Notes under the pieces: generated by a model | What the model saw: the letters and a program-made list of their open reading frames with translations, nothing else | Database searches by the model: none | Told to the model about the DNA's origin: nothing | Assembly: GCA_948144175.1 (NCBI GenBank) | Contig: CANXME010002134.1 | Location: 248,001-312,000 of the forward strand | Reading direction: 5' to 3' | Source: Closterium sp. NIES-65 | Lineage: Eukaryota > Streptophyta > Zygnematophyceae > Desmidiales > Closteriaceae | DNA: 64,000 nt | Shown here: positions 32,819-44,900 of the stretch, one piece after another | Position numbering within the stretch: the stretch's first letter is position 1 | How the letters are laid out: each line of letters begins with the position of its first letter | Program-made: the position numbers and the translations under genes

Positions 32819-34811
32819 ACCATGTATCTGGACGATATCATGGTGTACAACAAGACGAAAGAAGAACATTTACGGATTTGGAGGAGGTGTTCCGGCGTCT
32901 ACAGGAGAATCGGCTAATTATGAAGGGGTCTAAGTGCGAGTTCCTAAAGCCGGAGTTGGAGTTTTTGGGGCACGTAGTTTTCGACGAAGGCATCAAAATC
33001 GACCCGCGTAAGGTGGACGCCATCGTTAAGTGGAAGCCGCCGACTAATATCCCCGAATTGCAGAGTTTTTTGGGATTTGTTAATTACGTTCGTCGTTTTG
33101 TTCCGCCTTAAACGCACTCAAGAACATTCTGAGTTCACCCCCGGTACTCCGCCTCGCCGACCCATCTCGACCGTTCAAAGTCATCACGGACGCCAGCGAT
33201 TTCGCCGTCGGCGCCGTCCTGCTACAGGACTGCAACCCATCGCCTACGAATCACGCAAGATGCAGCCACCCGAGCGCAACTACCCGGTCCACGACAAAGA
33301 AATGCTGGCCATCGTCCACGCATTTCGTACCTGGCGCTGCTGCCTCATGGGAGCCGACGTGACGATTCGAACCGACCACAAATCGCTACAGTACGAGCGC
33401 ACGCAACCGACACTCAACCCGCGACAAATCTGGTGGCTGGACTTCCTCGAGTCCAATTTTCGGTACACCATCACGTACAAGAAAGGCGCCAACAACATTG
33501 CTGACGCCCTCACCCGACCATCCATACAGAACGCAACGGTACTAATCGCCCACACCAACCCAATGTTGACGGGACTATTCACCCACAGCTACAAGATTGA
33601 CAGTTTTTTCAAAAACTGGCACCAACAGGCTACTATGCAACACGGCAATTACCACCTAAAAGCCGGTACAAACCGGTTTTGGGTACCCACCTACCAGCCT
33701 TTACGGGAGTTGCTGATGCAGGAGGTACACGACTCCAACCTTTCCGGGCATTTCGGCATCGATAAAACACTGAAGCTGCTGCAGGTGAATTATTACTGGC
33801 CGGACATGCTCACCGAAGTGCAGCGCTACGTGTCAACTTGCCCGACCTGCCAAGCGATGAAGTCGTCGCGACAAAGGCCAGCCGGACTGCTGCAGCCCCT
33901 CGCGCCACCCGAACGACCGTGGCAACAGGTGACGATGGATTTTGTCACGAGGCTTCCAGCTCGCGCGAGTGGCAACGACTCGCTTATGGTCATCGTCGAT
34001 CGACTGACAAAGATGGCGCATTTGGCACCATGCCGCACGACGATCACAGCCGAAGATACTGCAAAACTCTTCATCTCCACCGTCGTACGCTTACATGGGT
34101 TACCTTCGGCGATCATCAGCGATCGGGATCCGAAATATACGTCGAAGTTCTGGCAGGAGACGTGGGCACAGTATGGCACCCGCCTGCAGTTTTCAACGTC
34201 ATACCACCCGCAGACCGACGGACATACATAACGTACAAATCAAACTATGGAGCAGCTGATTCGCACCAACTGCCCGGACTTTCGCAAGTGGGAGGACTCG
34301 CTGCCGATGTTGGAATTCGCGTACAACAACGCCCCTTCGGCCACAACTAAACAATCGCCCTTCTATTTGAATTACGGGATAGACCCAGTGGTACCCTTAT
34401 CAACGACTCTGGACAATCTGGTACCACGATCGCAGCAGTTTGTCACGGAACTACAGACGGCCCGCAAAAAGGTGGTTGACTTTATTTGTAAAGCCAATAC
34501 AACGGCCAGCCGCCAAGCAGACAAGCACCGACGGGATTTACCCTTCTGAACAGGGCAGGTCATCCTTCTGGACACCAAGAACCTCCGCCTGCCACAGCTG
34601 GCAAAATTACGGCCCAGATACGTGGGACCATTTCACATCATCCAGATGGTGGCACCTGTCACCGCGAAGCTGCTGCTGCCCGACGACTGGAAGATACATG
34701 ATGCATTCCACGTCAGCCTGCTGCGCCACTATGAACAGCCGCAGTCGCCAACTGTTGCTCGGCCAACCATCGCGCCGACCACACCCCCCGTGGTGGAACC
34801 CACGCTCGACC
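32819..34811 (+). pseudogene. Gypsy reverse transcriptase (catalytic end), RNase H and integrase
   Basis: MYLDDIMVYN resumes the polymerase right after element B. A one-base loss near 32874 shifts the frame, then KCEFLKPELEFLGHVV and IPELQSFLGFVNYVRRFVP follow. A deletion near 33108 removes some residues before RNase H (ITDASDFAVGAVL, YPVHDKEMLAIV, TDHKSLQ). Integrase has the H/H/C/C finger (SGHFGIDKTL, CPTCQAMK) and the core DFVTRLP and ISDRDPKYTSKFW. The third catalytic acid, the Glu after QTDGHT, is a TAA stop at 34229. A TGA stop lies near 34547. The C-terminal barrel (RPRYVGPFHI, HDAFHVSLLR) follows up to the insertion of element C. Confidence 0.9.
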
Positions 34812-35237
34812 TGCTGATATAACCAAGGATTCAGTGGATAGGATAGAATCTGTTAAGTCTGAGAGGAGACAATAAAGTCTCTGTAATGACCTTGTTGAAT
34901 AATGATTGAAAGTGAACAAGATGATTGAAAGATAGGAGAACAAAAGGTTTAAGTAGGAATCTAGCTAGCCATGTACTCTGAGGGGTACATTCCCTTATTA
35001 ACTGTATTGCATAGCTACAGTAACCGTGACTATTGCTATCCTCGACTGTTACCATGTTGCAGCGAATTAACTGTCGCGCGGTTACTGGATTGTCAAGGGT
35101 CACGACCGTTGACTTCCTCAAACGGTTGACCTTCGTGTGACCCTCGACATTCCGCATGCTCTATATGAGCTATTGCGGTACTGGTACAGTGGAGCAGCTT
35201 CGGGAATGCTTTATATAACCTTTCGGTTATTCCAACA
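34812..35237 (-). repeat. 3' LTR of element C
   Basis: 426-bp LTR with TG...CA ends on the + strand, partner of 41028-41453. Confidence 0.9.
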
Positions 35238-35244
35238 CTCCCCT

Positions 35245-37983
35245 TCATTCCTGAAGGTGGGCCACGTGGGATTTCTTGGTGATCCCGCAGAGGTCGGCGC
35301 AGCATTGGTACTGCTGACGTGGTAGCTTCTTCGTTAAGAAGTCAGCTGCCATGTCACCGGTCGGGCAGTACGTCAGCTTGACTTTCCCTTTGTCGATTTC
35401 ATCCTTCACAAAGAAGTAGCGAAGGGCGATGTGCTTGGTGCGGTTAACGAAGCCGGGCTTGTTCGCGATCTTTATCGCGCTCTGAATGTCGCAGAGTAAC
35501 GAGAAGTACCCGTTCATCGTCACTTTCGCCTCTTGCAGGAGCTCCATCAGGTACAGTCCTTCGCGAACAGCTGCACTAGCTGCGATGAATTCTGCTTCTG
35601 CTGACAAAAGAGCGATGAGTTCCTGCTTCTGAGAGTTCCAGGAGATGAGTTCCGCTGGTTGGAGTTGAAAAATGAATCCTGTGCGGGAGCGTCGGTTGTC
35701 AACATCTCCAGCGTGGTCGGCATCTACGTAGCCATGGAGCTGCAGAGTAGCGGTGAGGTTAGCTTCGTAAGTGAGGCCGACGTCGGGAGTGGAGATGAAG
35801 TACTGTAGTGCTCGGCGTAGATCCAGTATATTCTCCCCTTCAGGTCGCTTCAGAAACTGTGCGAGCTGGCTTGCGACGTAGGAGAGATCGGGCCGGCACG
35901 TGACGGTGGCGAACAGTAGACATCCCAGCTGCTGCTGATAGAGATGATGGTTGTCAAGAGAGAGCGGTGTGGTGTCTGGCTTGTGGTTAGGAGGAGGAGT
36001 GTGATAGGGGGTAGTGAGGTTGATTGGTGCGATGGAGAAGCGCTTCGCGAGTGTTTCAGCGTACTTGGAGGCGGAGAGGTCAATGGAGGAGGCGGACTGA
36101 GTTATATTGAGGCCGAGAAAGTGAGTGACGTTGTGGTTGATTGTCACCTCCAGCTTCTCTTTGATGTCGGCCTCAAACTGGTCCAGAAGCTCCGTGTCGT
36201 CACCGGTGTAGAGAAGGTCGTCGACGTAGGTGATGAGGAGTATGAATTTCTCGTGCGATTCTCGCCTGTACATTCCAAGGTCGTGCGGCAGCTGAGTGAA
36301 GCCGAGCTCAAGGAGGACGGAATGGAGATACTGCTGCCATAGATGAGGCGCCTGCTTGATTCCGTAGAGGGATTTTTGGAGGAGGCACACGGCGCCATCA
36401 TTTTCTTCGAATGCGTGCGGCTGCTCGACGAAAATGATGGCATCGACAGGAGCGTAGAGGAAGGCGCTTCCGACGTCGATTTGCCGGAGGGGTCGCTGTT
36501 TGACGGCGGCGATGCAGATGAGAATGCGTACCGAGGTGTGGCGGCCGACTGGAGCGTAGGTGAGAGTGAAATCCACCAGGTGTGTTTGCTCAAATCCCCG
36601 CACTACCCAACGCGCCTTGTACTTGTCGACCGAGCCATCTGCGAGAGTTTTTATACGAAAAACCCATTTGCCGCTGAGGATTTTTCTCCCCTTTGCCGAT
36701 GACCGAGGGACCAACTTCCATATGCCACGATTCTTCAGTGATGCGATTTCGGCGGCCATGGCTGCTTTCCATTTTACACTGTCGAGGCCAGATAGGGCTT
36801 GGCGGACGGTGGTTGGTTCCTTGGGCGAAGTGTAGCGAACAGCGACGGCGAGGCCGAGGACGCGGAGACCGGTTTCGTCAGTCTTTTCGTAGTGAAGTTG
36901 GTCATAGTCGTGGAAGCTAGTAACTTCGACCACGTCGTCATCGCTGTCGTTGCTGAGGCGGAGGGTATCTTCCGACATGTTGGGTTGTGGTAACTCGGCA
37001 TCAGGTGATCGGCACGCTTCACTGTTGTAGTTATGAGTCGCGCGAGTTGTATCGTTAGGATTGGGTTGGTGTAGAGGTACGAATATCGGAGTCCCGAATT
37101 GGCTTGTGAGGGGGATGCTCGGAGCGGAGTCCATTGGGGTGACATCAGGTGCGTCTGCATCCTCGGCCAGGTCAGCTTCGTCGTGTGACGTGGCGAAGCT
37201 GCGGTGGCCCTCAAAGAGCCTCTCGGGAAGTTTGTCGGCTTCCTGGTGCTCCTTAAAAAGGGGCAGAGTCAACTTCTCGTAGAAGATGCAGTCATGTGAT
37301 TTCGTCACCTCGTGTATCGCGTAGTCCAGCACGATCCACGCCTTAAATTCCTTCTCGATGCCGAGGTGGATGCCCCATCGTGCCCGGTCAGCAAATTTTC
37401 CGGTTCTTGCAGTGTGGGGTATGTACTGTACCATGCAGCCAAACACCCGAAGCAGGCGTGTATCTGCTTTTCTGCCCGTCCATGCCCGGTAGGGAGAGTT
37501 GTTGTTCTCGAGGCTTCGCGAGGACAGCAAGTTGTGTAGCCGAGCAGCGTGATTCATCGCAAACGGCCAATATTTTGTTGGGATGGCCGACTGCTTCATC
37601 AGGGCCCTCATCCGGGTGGCGAGGCTTCTGTTTGTCCGTTCTGCTACTCCTTGTTGTTGGTGAGCGTAGGGGAGGGACACTAGGTGCTCAATTCCCTTCT
37701 GCTTGAGGAGCTCCTTGAATTCGTCTGAGAAGAAATCCAGGGCTCCGTCCGTCTGCCAGGTTTTGAGTTTGAGACCGGACTGTCGCTCAGCCCGCTTCAT
37801 CCACGCAATGAAGCACTCAAAGGCCAGAGACCTGCTGTCGGTGTTGACGGCCCAGACGTAGCGAGTAGATGCGTCAATGAAGGTAAGCGTGTACTGCTCC
37901 CCGTCGAGCCCCTCCTGGCTGAGCACAATAAAGTTGCTGTAGTTTTTGTCCAGCGACTTGTAGCGTTCATACCCTGGGGGCAA
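35245..37983 (-). CDS. Integrase-reverse transcriptase-RNase H of copia C (912-codon open frame)
   Basis: Long uninterrupted minus-strand frame. Integrase core: FIDASTRYVW (first Asp), WQTDGALDFF (second Asp, where TDNGGEF is usual) and HQQQGVAERTNRS (Glu). Reverse transcriptase: KWVFRIKTLADGSVDKYKAR, RQIDVGSAFLYAPV, KSLYGIKQAPHLW and LITYVDDLLYTG. RNase H: GYVDADHAGDVDNRRSRTGF, SAEAEFIAASAA and CDIQSAIKIANKPG. It ends a few bases before the 3' LTR. Upstream, one TAG at about 38008 and one TGA at about 38100 separate it from the GAG-pre-integrase, so the whole Gag-Pol is not open. The catalytic YVDD and RNase H acids appear intact. Confidence 0.85.
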   Translation of the reverse strand: MPPGYERYKSLDKNYSNFIVLSQEGLDGEQYTLTFIDASTRYVWAVNTDSRSLAFECFIAWMKRAERQSGLKLKTWQTDGALDFFSDEFKELLKQKGIEHLVSLPYAHQQQGVAERTNRSLATRMRALMKQSAIPTKYWPFAMNHAARLHNLLSSRSLENNNSPYRAWTGRKADTRLLRVFGCMVQYIPHTARTGKFADRARWGIHLGIEKEFKAWIVLDYAIHEVTKSHDCIFYEKLTLPLFKEHQEADKLPERLFEGHRSFATSHDEADLAEDADAPDVTPMDSAPSIPLTSQFGTPIFVPLHQPNPNDTTRATHNYNSEACRSPDAELPQPNMSEDTLRLSNDSDDDVVEVTSFHDYDQLHYEKTDETGLRVLGLAVAVRYTSPKEPTTVRQALSGLDSVKWKAAMAAEIASLKNRGIWKLVPRSSAKGRKILSGKWVFRIKTLADGSVDKYKARWVVRGFEQTHLVDFTLTYAPVGRHTSVRILICIAAVKQRPLRQIDVGSAFLYAPVDAIIFVEQPHAFEENDGAVCLLQKSLYGIKQAPHLWQQYLHSVLLELGFTQLPHDLGMYRRESHEKFILLITYVDDLLYTGDDTELLDQFEADIKEKLEVTINHNVTHFLGLNITQSASSIDLSASKYAETLAKRFSIAPINLTTPYHTPPPNHKPDTTPLSLDNHHLYQQQLGCLLFATVTCRPDLSYVASQLAQFLKRPEGENILDLRRALQYFISTPDVGLTYEANLTATLQLHGYVDADHAGDVDNRRSRTGFIFQLQPAELISWNSQKQELIALLSAEAEFIAASAAVREGLYLMELLQEAKVTMNGYFSLLCDIQSAIKIANKPGFVNRTKHIALRYFFVKDEIDKGKVKLTYCPTGDMAADFLTKKLPRQQYQCCADLCGITKKSHVAHLQE

Positions 37984-40937
37984 GTCGGGGAACGGCTGGT
38001 GATTGAGCTACGCGGTTGGGCAGACGGTGCACGGTGGGTTAGGTGAGTCCGCGGTAAGCGAACCGTTTCGAGGGAGAAGAAGCGCGTCGTTGTCGAAGAC
38101 TCAGGCTTTGAGCGAGTTTTTGAACGTGGCGTGGGAGGGATGGCCGAGCCGTTGGTGCCATGTTTCTGGGTCCGCACGGTAACCGACTGTCTTTTGATAG
38201 TACTTTTGTCGCGCTGCTTCGTCGTTTGCCTCCCCTTCAGGTCGTGCGTCGGTGGCGGAGTCGATGTCGACGGCGAGCGCGCGAAATGCTTTTCGCTCCA
38301 GAAGCATGCGGGGAATACCGATGATGTCATCGGTGTCGCCGGCTTCGACTTGGTCTCCGATAACGGGCACGCATCGGTTGGGCCATTTCCGAACTGAGAG
38401 TCCCTTCACGGGGATTCTGAAGTAACTGTATTCAGCGCCGATGACCTCAATTTCTTGTGGTCCTTAAACTGGCGACTCCGGCTCCTCGGTAGGTTTGGGT
38501 AACTCTGTTGGCTCTCCCATAAATTCGTAGGCTTCTTCTTCTTCTGACCCTTTTTCCCTTTGCTCGGGTGTGTCAGGGGCGTATTGATCTGGGAGAGGTG
38601 GACCTCCCCAGCAGGTGCCACGGGTTGCCCAGTATGGGTCGACGACGGCAACTTCCGCAGGAGGAAAACCAGCTGCTTCCGCGTGCCTTTGTTCTGCTTC
38701 GGCCGTGGTGCCCCATCCTCCTCTGGCGCCAGCTTCCTCTGCTGGAACTGCTCCCCTCCAACTTGCGGCTGCTTATTCTGGAGTTAGTACTTCTCCCCAG
38801 GGTCCGAGCGCGTGCTCGGAAGTGTTCCAGCCCGGCCAGTGTGTCTCCGCTGTCTTGTTTTCCTCGGTTGGTTGAGTTGCAGGTCTTGACGTGCCGCTGT
38901 CTTCTTCCATTGTGGCAGGTCCGGTTTCTGCAGGGTTGGAGGTCGAGGCAGTCGGGACAGTGCGCAAGCGTAGAAGGCCGTCGGAGGCTGGTCGTTCGAG
39001 GTCCATCTCGTCAGGATGTGACCATGTCGGCGGCTGCGTGGGAGTGTTTTCAGTAGCAGTGTGCGGTGGGAGTCGCCGGTGGTGCCCTGAGCCGAAAATT
39101 GCAGCACGAAGACTCCATCGTTATCGATCGCCTTTTCGATGTAAGTTTCATTGTGGAAGAGCTCGAAGGTCTTTTCCTTCCGATTGCTGCGAATGTCGAT
39201 TCCGCACCGCATGAGTTGAGCTGATGAGAGTAAGTTGTATTGTAGATCAGGGGCGACGAGAACGTCCCCGATGTGAATGGTGAACCTCGTGTCATCGGCC
39301 TCGAGGTAGATTTCGCCAATCTCATATGCCTTCATTTTTCCGTTGTTGGCGGCAGTGATTTCGCAGAGTCGTCGCATGCGTCGGGAGTTGCTGATGAACC
39401 TTGGCAATCCCACCATGTGTTGTCCGCAGCAACTGGCGAGGTACCATGTGTCCAGATCCTCGTAGCGCTGGCGGGCGAGGTTGGCGATCTTGGGTGTGAC
39501 GATGCGATCGGGGTCGCCGGTGTACGGTGAAAGGGCAAAATATCTGTTTGCGGAAATGCTCGGCGGCGATTCCGGAGTAGGGGGAGGGAGCTCGAAGTCG
39601 GGAGGAATGTCTGAGGGGCGAGAGGGCCAGGTAAAAGCTGTTGGGTCATTGTCTGGAATGGGCGCAACGGGTTTGATGGGATCGTCGCAAGTGAATGTTG
39701 TTCGATCCCAGTAACGGGACCCTCTGTTGCGTCGAGCCATGCAGCTTATGATTGTCCCTTTTCCTTTGTCCTTCGCCGTGATGAGTGCAGGGGATTGGGA
39801 AGTGCTGGCAACGGAAGGAGGCGACACAGTGGCGGAGGGCTTTGTCTGCGTCGATGGATGTTGGCTGGAGGCGTTGCGCCGCTCGTCAGCGGCCTGACGC
39901 TTGTAGCACTGGTCGATAGAGTGGCCAGACTTCTTGCAGTATTTGCAGAAAGCTCCCTTCTTTCCGCGTTGTTCCCCTTGTGATGCTCCTGTGTAGAAGA
40001 CTAATTCCTCCCGTTTAACATTCTTCTCGTTGTACAGGTCGATTTCCTTCTGCTCCGAAAGAAGCGTGGCGCACAGAGCTGACTCTGATATGGTTGCTCA
40101 GGCGCGAAGGAGTGATTGGCATTGTCGCCAGTCGGGGCCGAGGCCAGAGATGATCATCGAGATGAACATGTCGTCGGGGACAGTCCCACCGCATTTCTTG
40201 ACTTGGTCACGCAGATTGCGGCACCAGTTGACATACGGTCCCACTTTCTCCCCTTGCTTCATTTTGACTGAAGTCAGTTGGCTAAGTAGACGGCTTACCG
40301 TAACTGGATCTGTTGCCATGTATGAGTTGCGCAGGTGTTCCAAGGAGGCTTGCGCGGGAGCCCAATCCGTCTTGTAAGGGCGAATGCCGAGCTGCTCTTT
40401 AGGTGAGAGATTGCGAAGGAGAGCGGTGTACACGAGGAGGGATTCGTGGTACTATTGATGCTTCTCCCGGATGGTACCTTCCGAGGGAAAAGGTAGGCTT
40501 CCGTCGTAGTACATCCAGATTTGAGCGGTTGTCGCGAGAAGCTCGAATTCGAAACTCCACGTGTAGAAATCCTTTCTGTCGAAAGGAGATGAGGTCTTCA
40601 ATTTTGAAGTCAGTACAAATTTGGTTTGCATTGAAGCAATGTCTCACTGTGAGCGTTGTGGGTTGTCTTGTGCAGGGGCTGACCCTTAACGATTGTCAAA
40701 GGTGAAAGATCTCTCGGAGTTGACGCGGCGGTCTTCTCCAGGGAGAAGAAGTCCAGCAACGCCACGTGCAAAGCTTGAGCCGTCAACGCTCATTGCTTGA
40801 TGGCTCTCAAGGGCGTTGATGCGTGCGACTAGTTCCTCAACGACAGCGGCGCTGACGGAGGTCACTGCTGATGGCGTGTTAGTCGTTGCTGGTGGTGGGC
40901 CCAGTGAGTCTGCAGTAGCTTTTCCTTCAAGAGCCAT
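37984..40937 (-). pseudogene. Gag, protease and GAG-pre-integrase of copia C
   Basis: Minus strand, from ATG 40937 (MALEGKATADS). The gag capsid (LLSQLTSVKMKQGEKVGPYVNW, LRDQVKKCGG) lies near 40100-40430. Zinc knuckle CKYCKKSGHSIDQC is near 39900-39950. The protease-like DTWYLASCCGQHM near 39420-39460 has Ala-Ser-Cys where Asp-Ser-Gly is expected, so it is probably dead. GAG-pre-integrase TWHQRLGHPSHATF lies near 38130-38170 and CTVCPTA near 38010. Several frameshifts (near 40690, 40430 and 38780) break the frame. Confidence 0.8.
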
Positions 40938-41027
40938 AGTATTGCAGACTTTGGGGTGTGATGAATAACTTTATAAAGGGGTTGTTCTGAGAAGAACGAG
41001 GACTTGACAGATCGTATAATCCACTCT

Positions 41028-41453
41028 AGCTCATATAACCAAGGATTCAGTGGATAGGATAGAATCTTTTAAGTCTGAGAGGAGACAATAAAGTCTCTGT
41101 AGTGACCTTGTTGAATAATGATTGAAAGTGAACAAGATGATTGAAAGATAGGAGTACAAGAGGTATAAGTAGGAATCTAGCCAGCCATGTACTCTGAGGG
41201 GTACATTCCCTTATTAACTGTATTGCATAGCTACAGTAACCGTGACTATTGCTAACCTCGACAGTTACCATGTTGCAGCGAATTAACTGTCGCGCGGTTA
41301 CTGGATTGTCAAGGGTTACGACCGTTGACTTCCTCAAACGGTTGGCCTTCGGGTGACCCTCGACATTCCGCATGCTCTATATGAGCTATTGCGGTACTGG
41401 TACAGTGGAGCAGCTTCGGGAATGCTTTATATAACCTTTCGGTTATTCTAACA
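41028..41453 (-). repeat. 5' LTR of element C
   Basis: 426-bp partner of 34812-35237. The inner terminal dinucleotide is altered compared with its partner. Confidence 0.9.
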
Positions 41454-41489
41454 CGACCCTTGGAAGATTCTTGATCATCGTGTGGACAT
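41454..41489 (+). pseudogene. Gypsy chromodomain fragment between elements C and D
   Basis: Only 36 bases, but they continue the gypsy frame from 34811: PWKILDHRVD, the usual opening of a chromovirus chromodomain. The five bases at each edge are the target duplications of C (CGACC) and D (GACAT). The domain continues at 56068. Confidence 0.8.
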
Positions 41490-41934
41490 TGTTGGGCTTA
41501 AAAGGGCCCTTAGGATCTTTGCAGGGGTGAACTTTGGGTAAAGTTGATGTAGTAGCGGAAGCGTTAATAAAGAGTTGTGAACCACCTTGCCCTAGTATGT
41601 GAGGGCAGAGTAAGTTGATTAAAACAAAGAGATACAAGATTATATAAGAGTACAAGGAATATGAAAGGATACGGTTATAACTGTTTTACTTGTTGCTGTT
41701 GCGGTTCGATACAGTGACGACTCGGGCAACTGCTCTGTAACGAGTCAGCTGTGTGTCCTTGCTGTCGCGCTGTATTTGTCAGGTCAAAGGTCGCTAACCT
41801 TTGACTTTCGCGTAACCTCCAGCGGTTACTTCAACCTCCGAGGGTTGACTCGCTGGTGTTTCGATATGCTTTGCTTCGCTTGTGCCTTAGTGTTTCGACA
41901 CGACAGAGGCGCTTAGGACCGATTGTTTCCGACA
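41490..41934 (-). repeat. 3' LTR of element D
   Basis: 445-bp LTR from TGTTGGGC to TTTCCGACA on the + strand, partner of the split copy at 54132-56067. Confidence 0.9.
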
Positions 41935-44900
41935 CTCCCCTTCACTTCTCGAGTGTCGCTGACGTGGCTCTGTCCAGTCAGCAGCATGCAGTATTCGAAC
42001 TTCTGCTTTCTGAGCTTCTTGGTCAGGTAGTCAGCTGCCATCTCGGACGTGGGGCAGTATGACAACTCGAGCCTTCCCTTCTCGATCTCGTCCTTCACGA
42101 AGAAATATCGCGAGGCGATGTGTTTTGTCCTGTTCGCAAAGCCGTTCTTGTTGGCGATGCGAATTGCCGACCGGTTGTCGCAGAACAGGGTAAAGTTGGG
42201 TAACTCGGCTAACTTCGCTTCTTCCAGCAGCTCGCGAAGATAGAGTCCTTCCTTGGTGGCTGAGCTGAGTGCAATATATTCTGGTTCAGCTGACGAGAGA
42301 GCGATTAGTTCCTGCTTGCTCGATTACCAAGAGATAGTTCCGATAGGTTCGAGGCGGTAGATGTAGCCGGTGCGGGAGCGCCTATTGTCTGAGTCGCCAG
42401 CGTGATCAGCGTCGACGTAGCCGATTAACTTAGTCGGTGTGGTTGCCTTCTTGTAGTAAGTTAAGCCGATCGTTGGGGTGCTGACAAAGTAGTGTAGAGC
42501 ACGGTCGAGCTCCGCCAGATGTTCTACTTCAGGCTTCTTGAGGTAGGTGGCAAGCTGGCTTGCGGAGTATGAAAGATCAGGGCGACAGGTGACGGCTGCG
42601 AAGAGAAGACATCCCAACTTCTTCTGGTAGTCTCGTATGTCGGCGGGCTTAAGTAGGGCGGAGTTTCCTTTGTCGTTCCCTGCCGTGTATCGGTATGGCG
42701 TGGAGATGGCTGTCGATGTGAGCGTGAAGCGTTTGGCGATAGTGTCAGCATATTTCTCGGCGCTGAGGTAGATCGCGTCCTCCTCTTCCCGGATGTTGAG
42801 GCCGAGGTACTGAGTGACGGTAGATGAAACTGTGATCGTGAGATCCTGTTGCAGCTCCCCTTCGAACCATGTAGTGATGCCGTCAGTCGAGCCAATGTAA
42901 AGGAGATCGTCCACGGAGACGATTAGTAGAATGTAGTCGTCGTTTTTAGCGAGCAAGTACATGCCTTGATCGTGCGGTAGTTGCTTGAAGCCGATGCGGA
43001 TCAGGCGAGCGTGCAGGTACTATTGCCACAGTCGCGGAGCCTGCTTGATGCCGTAAAGTGACTTGAGTAGCTGGCAGACTTGGTTGGGTTCAGTGTGGGA
43101 GCCGTGCGGTAGCTCGACGAAGATTTCTGCGTCAACAGGTGCGTAGAGAAACGCGTTCGCGATGTCGATTTGTCGCAGCTTCTTCTTCTTCATGGCGGCG
43201 ATTGCGGGGAGAATGTGTAGTGAGGTGTGGCGGCTAACCGGAGCGAAGGTTTCGGTGAAGTCTCGTCCGTGTTCTTGGTCGAAGCCGCGTACAACCTTGC
43301 GAGCTTTGAATTTGTCAATGGTGCCGTCGACCTTTGTCTTCACACGGAAGACCCACTTCCCGGTGAGCACTGTCTTGTTCCGTGCCACGCCGATAGGAAC
43401 CACTTTCCACGTGTTGCGTTCCTCCAGTGCCTTCAGCTCCTTGTCCATGGCTTCGCGCCATTTTTCCTTATGTTCCCCCCCCAGAGCCTGTTGAACCGTC
43501 GCAGGCTCTTTAGGAGTGGCGGTGCCGTGGACTGCGGTGACGACTCCGAGAATCTGCTGTCCACTCTGTGAGTAGCGGGGAAGATTTACGTCCTCGGGAT
43601 AAGCTGCTTCATCTCCCGCTTCTGGATCGGGTATGAAGTTCGGTCCTACTCCTTCTGCTTCGTTGGTGTTGACTGCCGCAAATGTTACGTAACCGTTGTC
43701 GGCAAAATGATAGAAGGTTTTGGCGTTGGCACTTTCGCGAGGGTTGTCTTTGTCCATGGGAACGTCGACGGAGCAGAACGGAAGAGGTCCGGCTTCTTCT
43801 GATGCGTTGTCCACATTCTGCTTGTCCCAGTCAGCTTCGTCCGCTGCTGAGGCGAAGGCTCGGTCACCACGAAAACCACCTGTGGGATCCTGGTCTTTGT
43901 GTAGGTTGGCAAGGTATGTCTGGAGCGTGAGTCGTTCGTAGAAAATTACATCACGTGCTGCTACTGTTTCCTTGGAGTGGACGTCGAAGATTTTCCACGC
44001 GTTGTAGTTCTTTTCGATTCCCAGGTGTAGTCCCCATTGTGCTTGTTGAGAAAATCGGCCCGCTCGTGCTGCTGGGGGTCGGTATTGTACCATGCATCCG
44101 AATACTCGTAACATTTTTGTGCTGCCCTGTTTCCCTGTCCATAGCAGATGCGGTGATGCGTTGTTCGGAAGCGATGATGACGACAGCAAGTTGTGCAGCA
44201 TGACGGCGTGGTCCATTGCCGCAGGCCACTAGTGGTTAGGTAGCCGCATGCCACATAACAGTTTGCGCATGCTGTTCTGCAAGGTCCTGTTCATTCTTTC
44301 TGCTACACCTTGCTGCTGATGGGCGTAGGGAAGGGAGATGAGCCGCTTGATTCGCTAAGAGGTGTATTCTCCTCCTCCGTCTGACTGGAAGCTTTTCGGC
44401 TTCACGCTTGATTCTCTCTTTGCTACTCGTAGCCAGGCAACGAAGGCTGTGAATGCCATGTTGCGGCTAGGGAGGTTTAGGTGCCAGACGTAACGGGTGG
44501 CGGCGTTGATGAAGGTGATTGTATAGTTGTATGTTACTTGTCCTGGTTCCCGATTGAACAGGATGTCGCTATACACCTTCTCGAGTGGTGCGTATGTGGG
44601 AGCGCTTGGGTTGTGATGAGACGCAAACGGTCGATGTGGTAAGTCACCTTCAGGGCAGGTGAGGCACGTTCCGCGTACTCGTTGAAGTTCTCGTCCGTCG
44701 ATCAGTAGGAGTGAGTCCTTGTCGAGTACTCCTGCTTTTATCGTATTGTTTAATACTGTGTTGCTTGGGTGTCCCATCCTTTGCGTGCCAGGTGAATACC
44801 AGAAGCCTTCTGGACTGAAGTCTGGATCAAGGTCTGGAGGGTGTGTCCAGTCGGTGAAGTTAACGATGGCGTCGTTGTCGGCGGTGCCAAGGTCAGGAGC

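Larger units (their letters stand above)
34812..41453 (-). mobile_element. Ty1/copia retrotransposon C in the gypsy chromodomain
   Basis: 426-bp LTRs 34812-35237 and 41028-41453. The target duplication CGACC is exact (34807-34811 and 41454-41458). It lies at the start of the gypsy chromodomain. The long LTRs and protein sequence place it in a different copia lineage from A/B/G, and nearer to D. No clear initiator-Met primer site follows the 5' LTR; that end reads AGAGTGGATTATACG. Confidence 0.95.
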
